Below are positions 34,460 to 46,929 of a stretch of DNA of 64,000 bases, in pieces. How positions within the stretch are numbered: the stretch's first letter is position 1; each line of letters begins with the position of its first letter. The position numbers were made by a program, and so were the translations under genes. The notes beneath the pieces are model-generated. The model saw nothing but the letters and a program-made list of their open reading frames with translations. It made no database searches and was not told the origin of the DNA. The stretch spans positions 132,754,972-132,818,971 of the forward strand of contig NC_060248.1 of assembly GCF_921293095.1 (NCBI RefSeq), written 5' to 3'. The DNA comes from Ischnura elegans (lineage: Eukaryota; Arthropoda; Insecta; Odonata; Coenagrionidae).

Positions 34460-36600
34460 CTTGATTTTATAAAAACCGTGAAAATATGAATTATGCTCAC
34501 ATGATAATTCTTATCCGTAGTTACGGCACAGAGGCGATCGAAGTGTGCGTGTTTGCTTCAGTAATGACTGTCCATTCAGAAGGATGGAGTTCAAATTATG
34601 ATTTTGATGGAATATAGATTGTACTCCCATTCTTTAATAGGAGTGCTCTTGCTTGCAAGTGCTCGTCCGACGGAGTGGACGTGAAGGAAGTGTCCCCTGG
34701 TTTCGAGAAGAGCACAGGTCACAGTTTCAAATTTTCATCAGCTATAAGGTATTTGTTTTTGATGCGTGGAATGAAATTAATTGATACATATCCGCACAAC
34801 TTCATATGCGCCCCCGACCGATTTCGACGACTATGCTTCATTGCCAAGGGCGAGCTCACGATTAATTTGATGTGAGGAGTGTCATGCCTGCTATTACGTT
34901 TCTTCGTTGGTCACTCAGAGGAATCTCAAACACATAACACGTTGTGGTGTGAAATGTGGATCATTACCTCCCCATTTGCTGTACAATACCCGACTATATT
35001 CAAAAATATTCATTATAACTGAGGTGTAACTAGTTCAATGACGATAATACAGTATAGTCATGTAAACGTGTTCGCCGACAATCGCTTTCTAAGATTTGTG
35101 ATCCAATGGTTTTTCCGCGTGATCTTCCCTCTGAGGGAGCTTATAGTCTGCCATTGGTTTTATTGAATCAGCGAATGATGAAAAAGTGGATAAAGTATTA
35201 GTGTGATTTACGGCCATCAGGATGGTCTTCTTGCCCCCCAAAGGCGTGATTAAACAGAGGCGTCGTCTCATCCAATGCGACGCTGAAGAGAATGTTCTAA
35301 GGGTGATGAATTACCCGATTTTTCACTTTTCTCCATTTTTTCCCAATGGAGCACTGCAGTCTGGTTGAAGAGCTATAGATGATACTCGGATGCAAAATGT
35401 TTATTTTTTTTAGTCTCATGAAAACACTATTAATTCTTTGGGGGTTGGGGGACTTTTCCTTCCTATAGATCCACGACTGACTTGTATCACTATTTGAAGT
35501 GATACTTTATAAAATTAAACTGAAACATTGGAACAATAGCTAGCATAACCAGACCCTTATCTCTGAATAATTACATGCTAGATAAACCTAAAGCTAAAAA
35601 AATGCCTGTGAATATTATTTATTCAGAGAGGAGCAGCGGAATTGGGGTAGTCTGAGGTAGTTGTGATAAATCGATATGTACTCGAGGATCGCCTCAGATG
35701 TTGGGCATTCAAAGAAATGAAGATTATTTTAGGTCGAAAGCGTAAACAAACTTTAATTTTAAGAAGGTAACCGAGGAGGCAAATATCTGTGTTGCTCACA
35801 TAACCAGCTGCGAAGTGCAGATTCCTCAACTCATGGAAAATACTCAACAAATATATTTAAATTTATGGGACGCCATGATTTCATTATCCTTTAGCTAAAT
35901 GGCATCACATGAAGGGACCACGCAGTGTTCGAACGCTTTGCTCCATCGCTCGAAATGTCCTTAAGCTAATTATCTTCATCGAACAGCTGCGGTGAGATTA
36001 TAAATACTCAAACCAGGAAAATATAAGTATCTTTAGAGTCTGACTCAACGCTATCTATTACCATGGGTTTTCCGTTGAATTTGCTATGCCAATGGGGACC
36101 ATATTGCTCTTCCTTCATCTCTAAACCTACACACTATCCCTAAGACATATCATTGGATTCTGGCGGAGGGTGCTAGGACACAAGCATGAACAAAAAATAA
36201 AGGAAATGCGAGTTCTGAGTTCCATCTAGTATTTATTGAAATAATTCATTTTCCGGGAGAAAAACGTATTCCTACACCTATCTGTTTAGCATGTATCTCT
36301 CTTAATGTATCGTTTCCGTTGGACATATCAACATACTGAGATTCTAATGTAATGACCTCCGTATCATCAATAGGTACTCGTGTGTAAGCTTTGCAACGCT
36401 TTCTAATCGCTCATGGCATTTTATGACGAATCGCGCGCCTTTCAGTTGTATTTGCTTCGGTTTGGTATTTCTTTTATTTAAGTATTTCTTTTAAAAGCCA
36501 TCTGACTGCTCGCATTGTGAGCTGGATGCAAGGTCGTAGTAAGGAAGCATCACCTCGCCAATATCTCAAACTACTCAGCTGGAACAACCCCTGTCCAATG
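34460..36600. other. Mixed intergenic sequence
   Basis: No recognisable gene or repeat. Short frames only. Confidence 0.4.
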
Positions 36601-36639
36601 GAGTCTCCGGGTTATCTATTGAGCAGCGTTATCATAGGA

Positions 36640-37310
36640 GTGATCCTAGCTTTTACCTTTATCTTTTCGCCTCCTGCGGGGTAAATTTGTCCTACACATG
36701 TACTAGCACCCTGGATTCTTGCGTCCCCGTGTACTCGAGGGCCGGCCGCCGCAGGGGTGGGCCCTTTCCCACGACCATTCTCCCCGCCAGCCGGCGCCAC
36801 TGTCCGTTCGCAACCATCAGCGACGATGCCCAACCCTACCTCGTGCGCGCGCGCGTGTATAATTTGTAAACATGATCCCAATCTCAGCGGCGGTCAGCCT
36901 GCCTGAGACGATCACTTGTTTCTTCGGGTGCGTAAAGGGCCTGAAGACCCCGATCGAGGGCCGGCCACATGTTTGATGGCCTACGCGACCACTTTCACGA
37001 AAACTCCTCACCCATCGCGCCGCCGCCGCCGCTGTAACTGCCCTTCTCAACTCGTAAATCAAAAAACCTTCCTCCTCTCTCCGCGGCGACCTCTCCTCTG
37101 CCCCCTTCATCGGTCCTCCGCGTCCCTCCGGCCGGTCAAGGCAAGGTCTCCTCGGGGCGGGAAGGGTCCGGCCCGGGGCGATCCGCTTCCATTCTTCCAT
37201 CAATTAAGTATTCCCTCTAGCAGCGTCCGAGATTGAGGAGGGCTGGCTCACCTCTCCTCGGATTTATATTCCCCGAAGGGAGGAGACCAGAGGCGGTGGA
37301 TCCACTTTAA
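36640..37310. other. CpG-rich island
   Basis: Dense in CpG, including GGCCGGCCGCC near 36,741, a (GC)n alternation at 36,845-36,854 and CGCCGCCGCCGCTG near 37,020. Opposing frames (36,817-37,203 on the minus strand, 36,916-37,236 on the plus strand) are arginine/proline rich with no domain. It has the base composition of an unmethylated CpG island or promoter. No downstream gene is visible in the window to confirm that. Confidence 0.45.
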
Positions 37311-37330
37311 GGAGAAACGGAGAAGGAACG

Positions 37331-37432
37331 ACATGAAGAAATAAATTAGCACAGCCTAGATTCGAACCCGCTTTTCCCGACTTACGGGCAGGTAGGCTAC
37401 CAGTTACACCGCAACAAAGCCACCTCCCTCGA
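37331..37432 (-). mobile_element. tRNA-derived SINE, family V
   Basis: On the minus strand: GCGGTGTAACTGGTAG (A box), GTAAGTCGGGAAAAGC, then GGTTCGAATCT (B box, 37,359-37,369), then GGCTGTGCTAATTTATTTCTTCATG. The order and sequence match the copy at 4,507-4,620 (GTGTAACTGG, AATCGGGAGATCC, GGTTCGAATCC, then ATTTTTTCATG), so it belongs to the same family. Confidence 0.8.
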
Positions 37433-37680
37433 AGGCGAATCTCAGACTTCGTTTACCGCACTAGGTGTTGGCGTATCATGTCCACACTGCGACACAGTAG
37501 ACAGCGCTCATAATATCATTATTATCAAATATTATAATATAATTTTCTCATTATGATATTATAATTCTACTTCATCCACCGACTGCCATAAAAATGAGCT
37601 TTCTATGTTGCATTTTCTGGATGTTGCTTTTGAAAATCCGCAGTTTTTGACTGAATCTTATTGGCAGTTCTTTCGGAAGC

Positions 37681-37880
37681 GTGATGGCCCTGTGGATATA
37701 ACCATGAGATCTAATTCTCGGGTTCACCTCCCGTCTAGATACAGGGAAAAGAACTCTACTGTAAAAAAATGAGTTTCTTACGCCCGTGACTTACTTCGTG
37801 GTGATCTCCACTCCTGTCTAACCTAACCGACCTCAGGGCTGGATTACTGTGTGAATCAGTGATGATACTTATCGATGCAT
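37681..37880 (+). mobile_element. tRNA-derived SINE, family C
   Basis: Head with TGGCCCTGTGGAT (37,685-37,697) as A-box-like sequence and GGTTCACCTCC (37,721-37,731) as B box. The body ends with TAACCTAACCGACCTCAGGGCTG and ATTACTGTGTGAATCAG. The same body occurs at 38,965-39,225 and 54,571-54,860. The middle of the body shared by the other two (GCTGTGRCWTAGTT) is absent or highly diverged here. Confidence 0.68.
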
Positions 37881-38230
37881 GGATTATACGTTGATTAATT
37901 GAAGAATGTTTATGCAATTGCGACAAAAAACTGATTTGAATGGTGGTGTACTTTATGAAGCTTGGTATGAAAAGGTTCGTCGACGGATTTTTTTTGTGTA
38001 GTTGGCAGATGAATTTCACAATGGTAGGGATGTATATACTCGCAAAGTCGGCTCAAATACTCGGAAATGTCTTCACTTACAAATCTAAGGAGTGAATTAT
38101 CTACATTTTCTGTACCTTTATTTCGCCTTTTGACCGCCACGGATGTCCATTCGTCATGAAAAAATTTGTGGATTGTGCCACGGATAAAAAAATGAACCAC
38201 TCCCGCTAATTTTCCAAAAGTAGGAGACCC
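37881..38230. other. Intergenic; unassigned minus-strand open frame
   Basis: A 96-codon minus-strand frame (37,910-38,200) reads as ordinary protein composition rather than simple sequence, but I recognise no domain and no splice or start context. It is recorded as unassigned, most likely chance or a decayed element. Confidence 0.15.
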
Positions 38231-38964
38231 AAAAACTGGGAAAAGGAAGAAACGCAGATAAATATTGCAACGCCCTTCCTCCCCCCAACCACGATTTATT
38301 TCTGAAGATTCGCAACGGCCCCTGGAAGGCTCGACCCAGCAGAGCGACCCAAGGGCCCACGCCGCGGCGTCCTTCCGGCCCTGGCAAGCGTCAGCTGGTC
38401 ACCCGACGACCAGTAACCGCCAATTCAACTCTCCTCTGGTCAAAGGAAGCTTAAACGAAGACGTTCACGTGACTGGGATGTTAGCCTTGACGCCTTGACA
38501 TCCGGGAAATATTTAAAAAATACGGTGATTTTTTTTCAATCATACAAGCGCAAAATAATGAAATAACAACATTTCAGAAGCTTTTTGTGTCATAACCAAG
38601 ATACCTGTGTGAGGATAGCGAGTGACGATATTACAATTACAGGCTTCGCGTTTATCTGGATATGGATGTGCTTCAGTTACTCAAAACTTCGTTAATTTGA
38701 TGTCGTCTGCCTTTCCTGCAAATTCTTTCAAAACTCCACAAACGGGCATTTTTACCTTGCTAACGACGATATTATTTGGATATTAAAAATTTGAAATTAC
38801 CCAAGAGCTTTCGATTTAAAATATTACTTAAGTATATTCCATGCGCAATTACACGATTCCCGGGGAAAAAACGAACATTGGATCACATTTTTATCGAATG
38901 ACTAATATATTTAATATTTATGCTGAAGGTATACCTTCAGCATTTTTCAAACGATTTTTCAGTC

Positions 38965-39225
38965 GATGGCGAGTGGTGAAATAGCCCAGAGGATATAATT
39001 TTGATCGATGAGTAATGGGATCGAATATTCGGGCACCCAATTATATAACTTCTAGAATTGCCAGGAGGTTCAGGAAAATGAACTGGCACACTAAATGTGA
39101 CTATGACTGAACTACACAAGGCTGTGGCTTAGTTCAGAGCTATCTCTACCCTCACCTATCCCAACCAACCTCAAGGGTTGAATAACTGAGCGATCGATTG
39201 AGGCAGATATCAACATAAGTTATGT
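38965..39225 (+). mobile_element. tRNA-derived SINE, family C
   Basis: A box TAGCCCAGAGG (38,982-38,992) and B-box-like GGATCGAATATTC (39,018-39,030), followed by the family body: GGCTGTGGCTTAGTTC, then AGCTATCTCTACCCTCACC, then AACCTCAAGGGTTGAATAACTGAGCGATCG. The same order of blocks occurs at 54,571-54,860. No coding capacity. Confidence 0.8.
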
Positions 39226-39229
39226 AAAG

Positions 39230-40970
39230 TCTTTGAATTGTGATTCCCAGAAAATGTTCCATGTAAAAAAATAATACTTCAGCCCTTTTCCCATTAAGTA
39301 ATCATCATCACTGGTCACGATTCTAAAGATTATTTTGCTTCAGCTCTGCACTCAATTATTATGCCATGTAATCTTTTCACACCTTCTATTACTTCTTATA
39401 TGAGCCGAAAATATTCACCAACAAATGGAGTTTATGGTCTCGGACGAAATTTGATTTGATGTCTGAAATCAACTGGCTCTCAGGCGTATTCACCGTAATA
39501 TTATTTTTTGAGGTTTTTCAGCCGAGGTAAGTGCACGTTTCATTGAAGGTCATTTCGTTTTCTTTGGATACGATCGAAGACCATGCTTCTATTAAAAGCG
39601 TTCAAATCTCGAAAAAGTTAGTTTTTTTCCTGGGACACATACAAAGGCCTACCAGAAAGACACCAGCTGAGACTCTTATACCTTCTTTCCTCTGCGATCC
39701 CTGACCCCCCGGATTCTACTGCGAAAACGGTCGTTTTATGACACCGCGGAGTGGAGCCTTTGACCGTCTTAACGGGGTATTTCCTCGGGAACTTATAGGT
39801 TTTTTTAAATGTGTATCATACCCTCAGTTCTACTCTGACTTATGGATTACTGGTGTCTGTTACACATTTACCACACGTTCTTCCCCGTGTACTCATTAAG
39901 ACATTGGATAACCACGGGTTCTACAAATTCCAAACTCAAACGTCTTCACCACAGACCATTTGAGAATCGGTGTCTTGTAGCAAAACATAAAAACGATGAA
40001 TGCTGAGCGTTAAAACCTATAAAGTTTCAATAACCTTACCGCGTCGCGGGTAATCCATCTCCCGACGCGCGGAGACGAACCCTGCCGCGCAATCGAAAAA
40101 TCGATGTAATTTCCGGCGAAGCAAACTTATTCCAAAAATAACTGCATAAGCACCTCAAGAAATCTTAAAAGAATGCTCTCATATAAGTTACTCCGCGTGA
40201 CTTTGCCAAAAACCTATTTGAAACTCTACCTAAATGTAAAACTTTGTCGAAAAACAGTGTCCACCATTTTGTAACAGCACGGTAACAATTTATCGATGAT
40301 ATTCTTTAAGATTACGGAAAATTAAAGAAAAAACCCTATGCCAACAGATTATGTGGTTTTTTTATTCCGCAAGAATCCACCCATAACTTCATCATCTACT
40401 TACTTTGGAAGATTTTCAGAGAAAATTGAAGACGGGCGTTTTTATGGAAATTTGTTTACGTTTGAGCCTCTGTATCTCAGTAACGGGTGAGATCTTTGTC
40501 AAATGAAGTACATATCCATAAATGTCAATAATGTTTTAGTATAATTACAAAGTTTCAAGTTTATAACTCAAAAAAAAAGCCATTTTGTAATTTTGTCCGG
40601 CTTTTTCCGATTTCCGCCCACTGTGCACTGTGCGGAAAAAGCAAACATGTAATTAACTGCTTCCTTAAATATTTCAATGCTTTTCATCATCTTTGAATCA
40701 TTTACTTATAAAGCTAAATTTATCCTCAAATCAAAAAAAGGTATTTACCACAGCAACTGGGCATAAACATGCAATAAAGCATATAGAAAAACAAAATTAC
40801 TTTTACTTAAACCTACTTTATATCTTAATCAACACTTCAATAATTGTAAATCCGTATTTTAGTCCTCGCTTGCAATTTAATTTCAAAAGGGGATCCTTTT
40901 GCTAGTAATAAAGTATATACCACAGTGGAGCGTAATCCTTGAGTAGTCCTAAATATATCGTGTAATGGGA
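39230..40970. other. AT-rich intergenic sequence
   Basis: Nothing recognised apart from a small CpG cluster at 40,039-40,095 (CGCGTCGCGGG, CCCGACGCGCGG). No coding evidence. Confidence 0.4.
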
Positions 40971-41400
40971 TCAGCTTCCTGGTGCCCCGTTCCTCCCCCA
41001 TGACCTCATTGGCGTCCGTCCCGAGTGGCCTTCCTTCTCCTCTTCCTTCTGCTGTTCGCCAGCACATAATGAAGCAAGACCACCCATCCCTCTCCCGCCC
41101 CCTCCCACAGGCGAGGAAAAGTCAGTCTCTCCTTTGTTCCGAGAGAGGGCAGCACTTTCTGCTCTCTCTCTTTTAGATCTGGGAATCAATCAATCATTGC
41201 CTCTTCCCCTTATTTTTTTCTCTTCTTCTTTTTGAGTGCGCACCGCCTTCCTTAAACCACCGTCTCCCCATTTGACTTCCCCTTTTCCGGCCCATCGGAC
41301 CCTTCGCTCCGCCATTTTCACGCGTCATCGCCACCCCCTCACAACTCCCCCAACCATCCCCAAACCCCCCTTTCCACATGAGACTAGTTGGAGGAGAGGA
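40971..41400. other. Pyrimidine-rich low-complexity island
   Basis: C/T-rich tracts on the plus strand through 41,000-41,380. Frames on both strands are Pro/Ser- or Arg/Glu/Gly-rich by composition and domain-free. Confidence 0.45.
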
Positions 41401-43230
41401 GAGTGGTGGGTGAGGCTAATGCAGCCTGTGTTTGTGTGTACTATATGTCCTCGATTACAGGTGATTATCGGAGTGCCCACGTGGACATGGGCGACTATAG
41501 GATTTTATGGCGCGTGCGGAGTTGGTTTGGCCACCTTCCGTGTTCCCACCACGTGCATGCTGACGTATGAAGATGATTGCCATGCATTTGTGCTCGAAAT
41601 GTTAGTTCCCAGAAAGGTTACGAACGCACCCATATATATGGAGACTTTTGCGAGAATGATGTATGCATAGAAACTCTATGGATGGAGGAGAAAAATGGTG
41701 TCACAAAACTTTTACCCTAGATACCCGATGCGAGCTGGAAACAAAATTGTCAATGATATTTTGGGTCAAAAAAGCACTTTATTTAAACCACAGAAAGTTT
41801 GAGCCAAGCGCACCGATTGACCGCGAGTTTGCCCTGTTGCCGGATACATCACGATCTCCGGCAGGAAAAGCATTCCAAGTCATGAATTGCCCAGGGCATC
41901 AGACAACAAGGCAGACTCGCGGCCAATCGGAGCGCTCGGCTCAAAGTTTCTGTAGAGTAACAATGGTGCTTTTTCCACCTTAGAGATTTGGGTTCCTACT
42001 GGCTATCAGCTATTCAGGGTCGACATTTTGTGGCACAATTCTTTTCCACCCTGCAGATGTGATTTAGTCTTCGTATTTGAGGCGCGTGGTAGTCTTGTGA
42101 GTTGAGGGCTCGAGACTGCTCTTTAGAGGGCTGCGGCTTCAAGTTCTGGCTGAATGATAAGTATCTCGCTATGAGAGGAAAGAATTTGGTGAACTGCCAT
42201 CCGGCGCTCGGGAAGACACGTCCCAAGCGGGAATTAAATATTGTCATCACACCTGCCCGTAGTCACCAAGAGGAGACACCAGTCCATGTCGTTCGAACTT
42301 GATTTTCGTTTCCTTATTTGGCGCATTTTCATCGGTTTTCCAAAACATCTGAAACAAGGAAACGCGGATAAGACGATATCTATCCATTTCTGACTTTTCC
42401 GTTTAATATTTATAATTGCGATGAATGGCGTTAAAAAGTTATTATTTTGAAAGATCAAATGATCATGAATATATTTTGGAGTTAACAGCCCTCATTGTAG
42501 CTTATTAATCCGTGGAATTCGAATGGCTCTGCCCGCCAGTGCCTTTTGGAAACCCACCTGAATGCGCGGTGAGTGATAACGAATCCAGTGGCCAAATGTA
42601 TTATACTCTTTGTTGTAACATCCTTGGTAACCGTTATCGCTTTCCCTCTATGATATTTGATTCTAGCGATGAATCTATATTTTTTAAGCATTTTAAGGTA
42701 ACAGTGGTAAGTTGACTCTTAAGGGAAATTAAAATCAATACTATTATTTGAATGTCTATCTAGTGAAAATTTAGTATTTGAAAACTTGTTCATATCCTTT
42801 CACATTACGCATTCGTGTACTTGATGGATCTTCGCGCAGAAAATTATTTTCCTCCAAAAATTGACTTTGCATCCAATATTTTGCATATTTTCGCTGAACA
42901 TTGCATACCTCTTTTCATAGAATCACTGTATCTTTTATGAGAACGCAAAATTTTAGCTTATGTTAACAATTGACGCCATATTTTGGCCATTTCTGCATAT
43001 TAGGCGAAAATACTAGCCCGCCCTGATGGACAACCTGCAGACTTTCCCTCTCCATCATAATGTACCCACCACTTCCACCTCCCACCCCGATTTGACTTCG
43101 CATTCCCCATAGACGGAGATTTCCGGCCTGATATGAAACGAGCCACCAATTATGAACAACTTGATGGTATAATGTGAAGTATTGCTTTCCTGGCGAATTA
43201 TTTATGTGAGGTCTTTCCGGGATTTCCGCC
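41400..43230. other. Intergenic sequence
   Basis: Frames at 41,236-41,670, 41,663-41,983, 42,102-42,302 and 42,512-42,715 have no domain that I recognise. The last ends beside GGTAACAGTGGTAAGT, which looks like a splice donor, but support is too thin to call an exon. Confidence 0.35.
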
Positions 43231-43234
43231 GGTT

Positions 43235-43430
43235 TAAATCGGTGCGTATCAACAACGTTTCAACTGATGTCTCGCCCATCTTCATCAAGGGGAATGAATA
43301 CTCTGAATGAATTAAATTCCGTTGAGATGCAACATTAAACAGTCGCAACAATAAGGTTACATCTGGTCGGCCTGAAATATATTGAGATTTATGATATTAA
43401 GAATTTGTTCCATGATTTTTATTATCTTTT
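43235..43430 (-). mobile_element. PLE 3' tail (3' untranslated region)
   Basis: Directly downstream of the PLE C-terminus on the minus strand. It contains CCCCTTGATGAAGATGGGCG then AGACATCAGTTGAAACG, i.e. a TGATGA block, a GATG/CATC pairing and GAAAC. This links the TGATGA...GAAAC layout seen elsewhere in the window (31.3, 59.5 and 60.5 kb) to a tail whose PLE coding sequence is still attached. Confidence 0.62.
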
Positions 43431-43671
43431 GAATAGCATTCCACGCATTGCTAGGTTTACTCCCCGCGTCAGGATTAAGATTATTTTCATTGAGTCGGAT
43501 GTGAATGGCATTCTTAGCAAGCCAGTCCCAGGTGTTGTTGAAACCGTAGTTTTTATTTTGCCGCTATCCCGTTTCATCCTGTGGTCTCCAGTGATACTAT
43601 TTTCAGCCGCAAGTGACTTGTTGGCTTTTCCAGGTTTAAATTGACACCGATACTCTTTTAGCCTCCTCAAG
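43431..43671 (-). pseudogene. PLE GIY-YIG endonuclease C-terminal half
   Basis: Minus-strand relic of a Penelope-like retroelement protein. In one frame: RRLKEYRCQF, GKANKSLAAENSITGDHRM, which is the conserved R-LKEH...KSA-AEH...GH block of the PLE GIY-YIG nuclease. After a frameshift it continues with WLAKNAIHIRLNENNLNPD and then a SNAW stretch, matching the usual EAI-IR...N-N-D-G...AW ending of such proteins. The usual His of KEH is Tyr and the His of AEH is Asn, so the copy is decayed. The N-terminal half of the domain lies on the other side of a MITE-like insertion (43,871-43,935). Confidence 0.85.
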
Positions 43672-43672
43672 G

Positions 43673-43866
43673 CCGCTATACATGGTGAATGATCACGCTA
43701 ATGAACATGCTCAATGGTCATGCCATTATTCACGGGATTATGTGAGCAAAATAGTACATGTTGTAATTTTCACTGAAAAATCATGAGCATGACGGTTCAT
43801 TCGCGAATTTTTCCGTTTTACACGGCGAATTATTTAATTCGCATGATCATTCACCATGCATAGTGG
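43673..43866. mobile_element. MITE-like element inserted in a PLE
   Basis: About 194 bp with terminal inverted repeats. The left end is CCGCTATACATGG then TGAATGATCACGC (43,673-43,701). The right end on the opposite strand is CCACTATGCATGG then TGAATGATCATGC (43,838-43,866). By my count 25 of 29 positions agree. Inside there is no coding frame. The element separates two parts of one PLE nuclease domain that should be contiguous. I could not establish a target-site duplication, and the superfamily is unknown. Confidence 0.75.
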
Positions 43867-43935
43867 TCTTTAATATTTCTACCAGTCTCCCCCACGTAGA
43901 TACTGACATTCCAGTGAAATAAGTGTTCAGTTCGA
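43867..43935 (-). pseudogene. PLE GIY-YIG endonuclease N-terminal part (YIG motif)
   Basis: On the minus strand the frame reads FHWNVSIYVGETGRNIK up to the MITE. YVGETGR is the YIG half of the GIY-YIG nuclease core of Penelope-like elements. It continues logically into RRLKEYRC on the far side of the insertion. Further N-terminal sequence (GIY motif and reverse transcriptase) is not recognisable beyond about 43,935. Confidence 0.82.
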
Positions 43936-43939
43936 GTGT

Positions 43940-44780
43940 GACTCCGAATTCTCACTAGAAAAAGGCTACACTTCATTCGTTGTCACTCGTCGCTCTTGAA
44001 GCAAACGATAGTGCGGACATTGGCCTAGGAGACACGAGTCAAGTAAAAATTTGCATCGACGTAGCTGTAATTGTTTAGGAAAATCGATCACTTAATAAAG
44101 AAAATATTCCTATCATAATTGTGAAATATTACCATGTTTGTTTACATTAGAGATTAATTGAATTCCACCAACTTACGGAATTGATAAACTTAGTGTTATG
44201 TAATGCTGTTTTCACCGACCACCTGTGCTTGAGCATTTGAAGGAGCCATCTAGTTCTACTCAAGGTCTATTATCACCCCTGTGGACACCCCCCTCCCCTC
44301 TCCCTCTCCGAACAAATGGGCGGTGAAGAAGCATATGTTGAGGTTAAGGTAGAGAATGAGTGATTAATATGATGTATAGGAATACATTTCAAGAGAATTA
44401 ATCGACCATCCAATTATTCACCGTTTATCGGATTTCATCGAAAAATGCCTGCATCTGTCGAAGGTGACCCTTGTTCGGTTGGCACCCACTGTTGCCTTTG
44501 ATGAAGAATGTTACGGTGAAAAACTTTCCAGTGGAACATTAAAACTCCGATTATTTAACAAGGGTCGGCGAAACGATGACAACCGATACAGATAATTACT
44601 ATCCGCACTCCCTCATGCATTGACGGCGGGGGTTCAACTTCGCGCAATAAATCAATACGAATCTTGATCGTGAAATTTCACGGGGACAACACTATTTTTG
44701 ATGGTAAAATAACTCTTAGAGTATAGGTTAAATGTATATGATGCAAAAAAGTTGTTAGACAACGTTTCAAACCTAGTTAC
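43940..44780. other. Intergenic sequence
   Basis: No further PLE sequence and no gene recognised. A short C/T tract with CCCCCCTCCCC lies near 44,287. Confidence 0.4.
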
Positions 44781-44783
44781 CAT

Positions 44784-44890
44784 TAAATTTGTTTAAATTT
44801 AAATTAAATTACATTTTTTAATTTTTTTAATTTTTAAATGTTTTCTAATTTTTTATTTTATTTTTTTAAATTGATTTTTTACTATTTTTC
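44784..44890. repeat. A/T-only low-complexity tract
   Basis: Almost pure A/T with many T runs and TTTAAATTTAAATTAAATTA. Simple sequence, no gene. Confidence 0.85.
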
Positions 44891-44894
44891 TAAC

Positions 44895-46375
44895 GACTCG
44901 AGGATAGTTCTCGTCCATTATAATGGTATTCTATGGCCCTAATTGGGAAATGGTTTGACCTGAGGGCATTATGTTTTTTTTTACTCTGTGACCCCTGGAG
45001 ATTGTTGTCGCAGTACTTTTTGCACAGTGATAATTCTTTGCAACTTTCGATAATTCTGTGTTTACCCTCTATGAAGTCAGTCTCTATCCAACTTTTTTTT
45101 CTACTTTTTACGTTGCATAGCTCGGGTCAAATTCACGATGTAGCATTCATTTCTTATCGCATTGAACGGCTTAAAAACTCGTGCGCTCTCAACGAAGTGT
45201 ATATTCATAATTTTCAGTAACGCATATTCACCATGTAAGTGTAGCGCAGTGATATCTAACACATTGCTTCTATTTATGCATGTTTTTAGTCGATGGTTGA
45301 GTTATCTCTACGAATATATATGACGAATAGAAAAAACGATCTCTGATCTCCCATTTCCCTCTTTTATTTGTTAATCAGCAATTAATTCTGTTCTAATTCT
45401 CCTATTCTACATGCGTCGCAGTCACAAAACTTACTTTCCTCTTTAGTGGCAACATTGGGAAATAAATATGGTTATGTAGTCTTTTCATTTCATTTGAGAA
45501 AACGATAGGCACTTGGATTCGATAAAGGGAAATAGGTTTTGCAAAACAGTCTGAGGCATATTTCCAATGACTGTGGTCAAAATTAAACTGCATTACCTTC
45601 CCGCAATCAAGTATAACATAATTTTGATTGTTATTTCTCCTCTAAATGTAGATCAAAATTTAATTTCATTAAAAATCCGTGGAAAATACTTTAAAACACA
45701 CGTATTCTTCTTGTCCCTGATACCACGGTTAGGTTGAGAAATGCCGAGAAATTTGATGAGTTTCATTCTCGTGAACTGGAAAATATTGTTTAGCTGCGTC
45801 AAAAAATCTCAAGATGCTTGGCTTGCAAAGGTGGTGGTAAGGTGGATTCAACATATGCGTCACTGCAATGCAATAATATTAGAAAAGCAGGTTCCGTATG
45901 TGGGATATACAAAGGGGAGGCCATATAAAGATGAGCACTCTTTACGAAGTCGCTATCCCTATCACCAAGTTTGAAGCAAGGCCAGAGAAATTTCAATGCT
46001 TTGCACACGATTTCTGCACACGTTTCACGAAGTGTGATCGCCATCCAACTAAATCGAAATCATTGTTAAAAATAACTCATAATTCCTGTAAAGCCCATTT
46101 AAATGCTTCCGAGAGAGTCATGTACTGTAGGTGCATTTATAGAATCTAAGTTAAATCGAGGTTGATCTTCCAAAAAAACTGTGTGTACTTGTGATTGAGG
46201 GAGATCATTTGATTACTCATCAAATGTATCTGATGCGGGTTTGTTTTTCCTTCCGTCATTTTAAGAACAGAAAAGGGTCCATTCATAGATGCCGAAAGGG
46301 TTTGGGTCAATACGAGTCTCGAGAAATAAAAATAAACTTCGATTGTATCATCAAGTGCCTCTCATCCCCACAAAA
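44895..46375. other. AT-rich intergenic sequence
   Basis: Frames at 44,933-45,220 and 45,741-46,149 lack any domain or splice support. Nothing else recognised. Confidence 0.4.
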
Positions 46376-46389
46376 AAGTCGGCCGGCGA

Positions 46390-46600
46390 GATGACACCCC
46401 TTGCTGCAGGGGTTAATTTCTCCTCGGGAAAGGGTGCAATCAACCGGTTATCAGTGACATATGGGATCGGAAGATTGCAGGTTGCGCCGGATGACACGAA
46501 AACTGCGATAATTGCGTCTAATTAAGGGGGTGGAGTTGCCGTGGAGACGCTAATTGAAATCCCCTCTTAACGTCTTCATGATTTGGGGCGTTTAAAAATC
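46390..46600. promoter_or_regulatory. Non-repetitive block with homeodomain-type sites
   Basis: A locally balanced-GC, non-repetitive stretch with TAATTA at 46,519-46,524, CTAATTGAAAT at 46,550-46,560 and GATAATTG at about 46,507, separated by GGGGGTGGAGTTGCCGTGG. A purine-rich tract follows at 46,675-46,745. The texture resembles a conserved non-coding element, but conservation cannot be tested here. Confidence 0.25.
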
Positions 46601-46929
46601 CATCACCATCTCGTAAAAAGTGTGAGGCCCTATCATCGTCTCCGCTCGTGTTGGAGCAGTGGTATCAATTGCCCTCAGAGTGAGAGAGAGAAAAAGAGAG
46701 AAACCCTCGTGGGCAGAATGCATGGGTTTCGGGAGAGGGAGAAGAGGGCGCCCTCCATTTATAAACGCGTAAATCCCTTTGCGTGGCCGACCGGTCTAGA
46801 ATTATCGCGTCATCCCCGGCCGAAGGGAAAAGAGGGTTTCTTTTTTAACGGCCACACGCGTGTTTCACTCAACCCACCTTTTCAACCCAGGTACTTTCAA
46901 CGCACCTTTTAACTCATCGTACGTAATTG

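Noticed and set aside
37820..37830. Telomeric TTAGG-type repeat (CCTAACC)
   Set aside because: Only one to two units and part of a SINE body shared at other sites.
37910..38200. 96-codon minus-strand frame as a gene
   Set aside because: Ordinary composition but no domain, no splice sites and no start context; kept only as an unassigned note.
42690..42715. Splice donor GTGGTAAGT marking an exon at 42.5-42.7 kb
   Set aside because: A single donor-like match next to a domain-free frame is not enough evidence.
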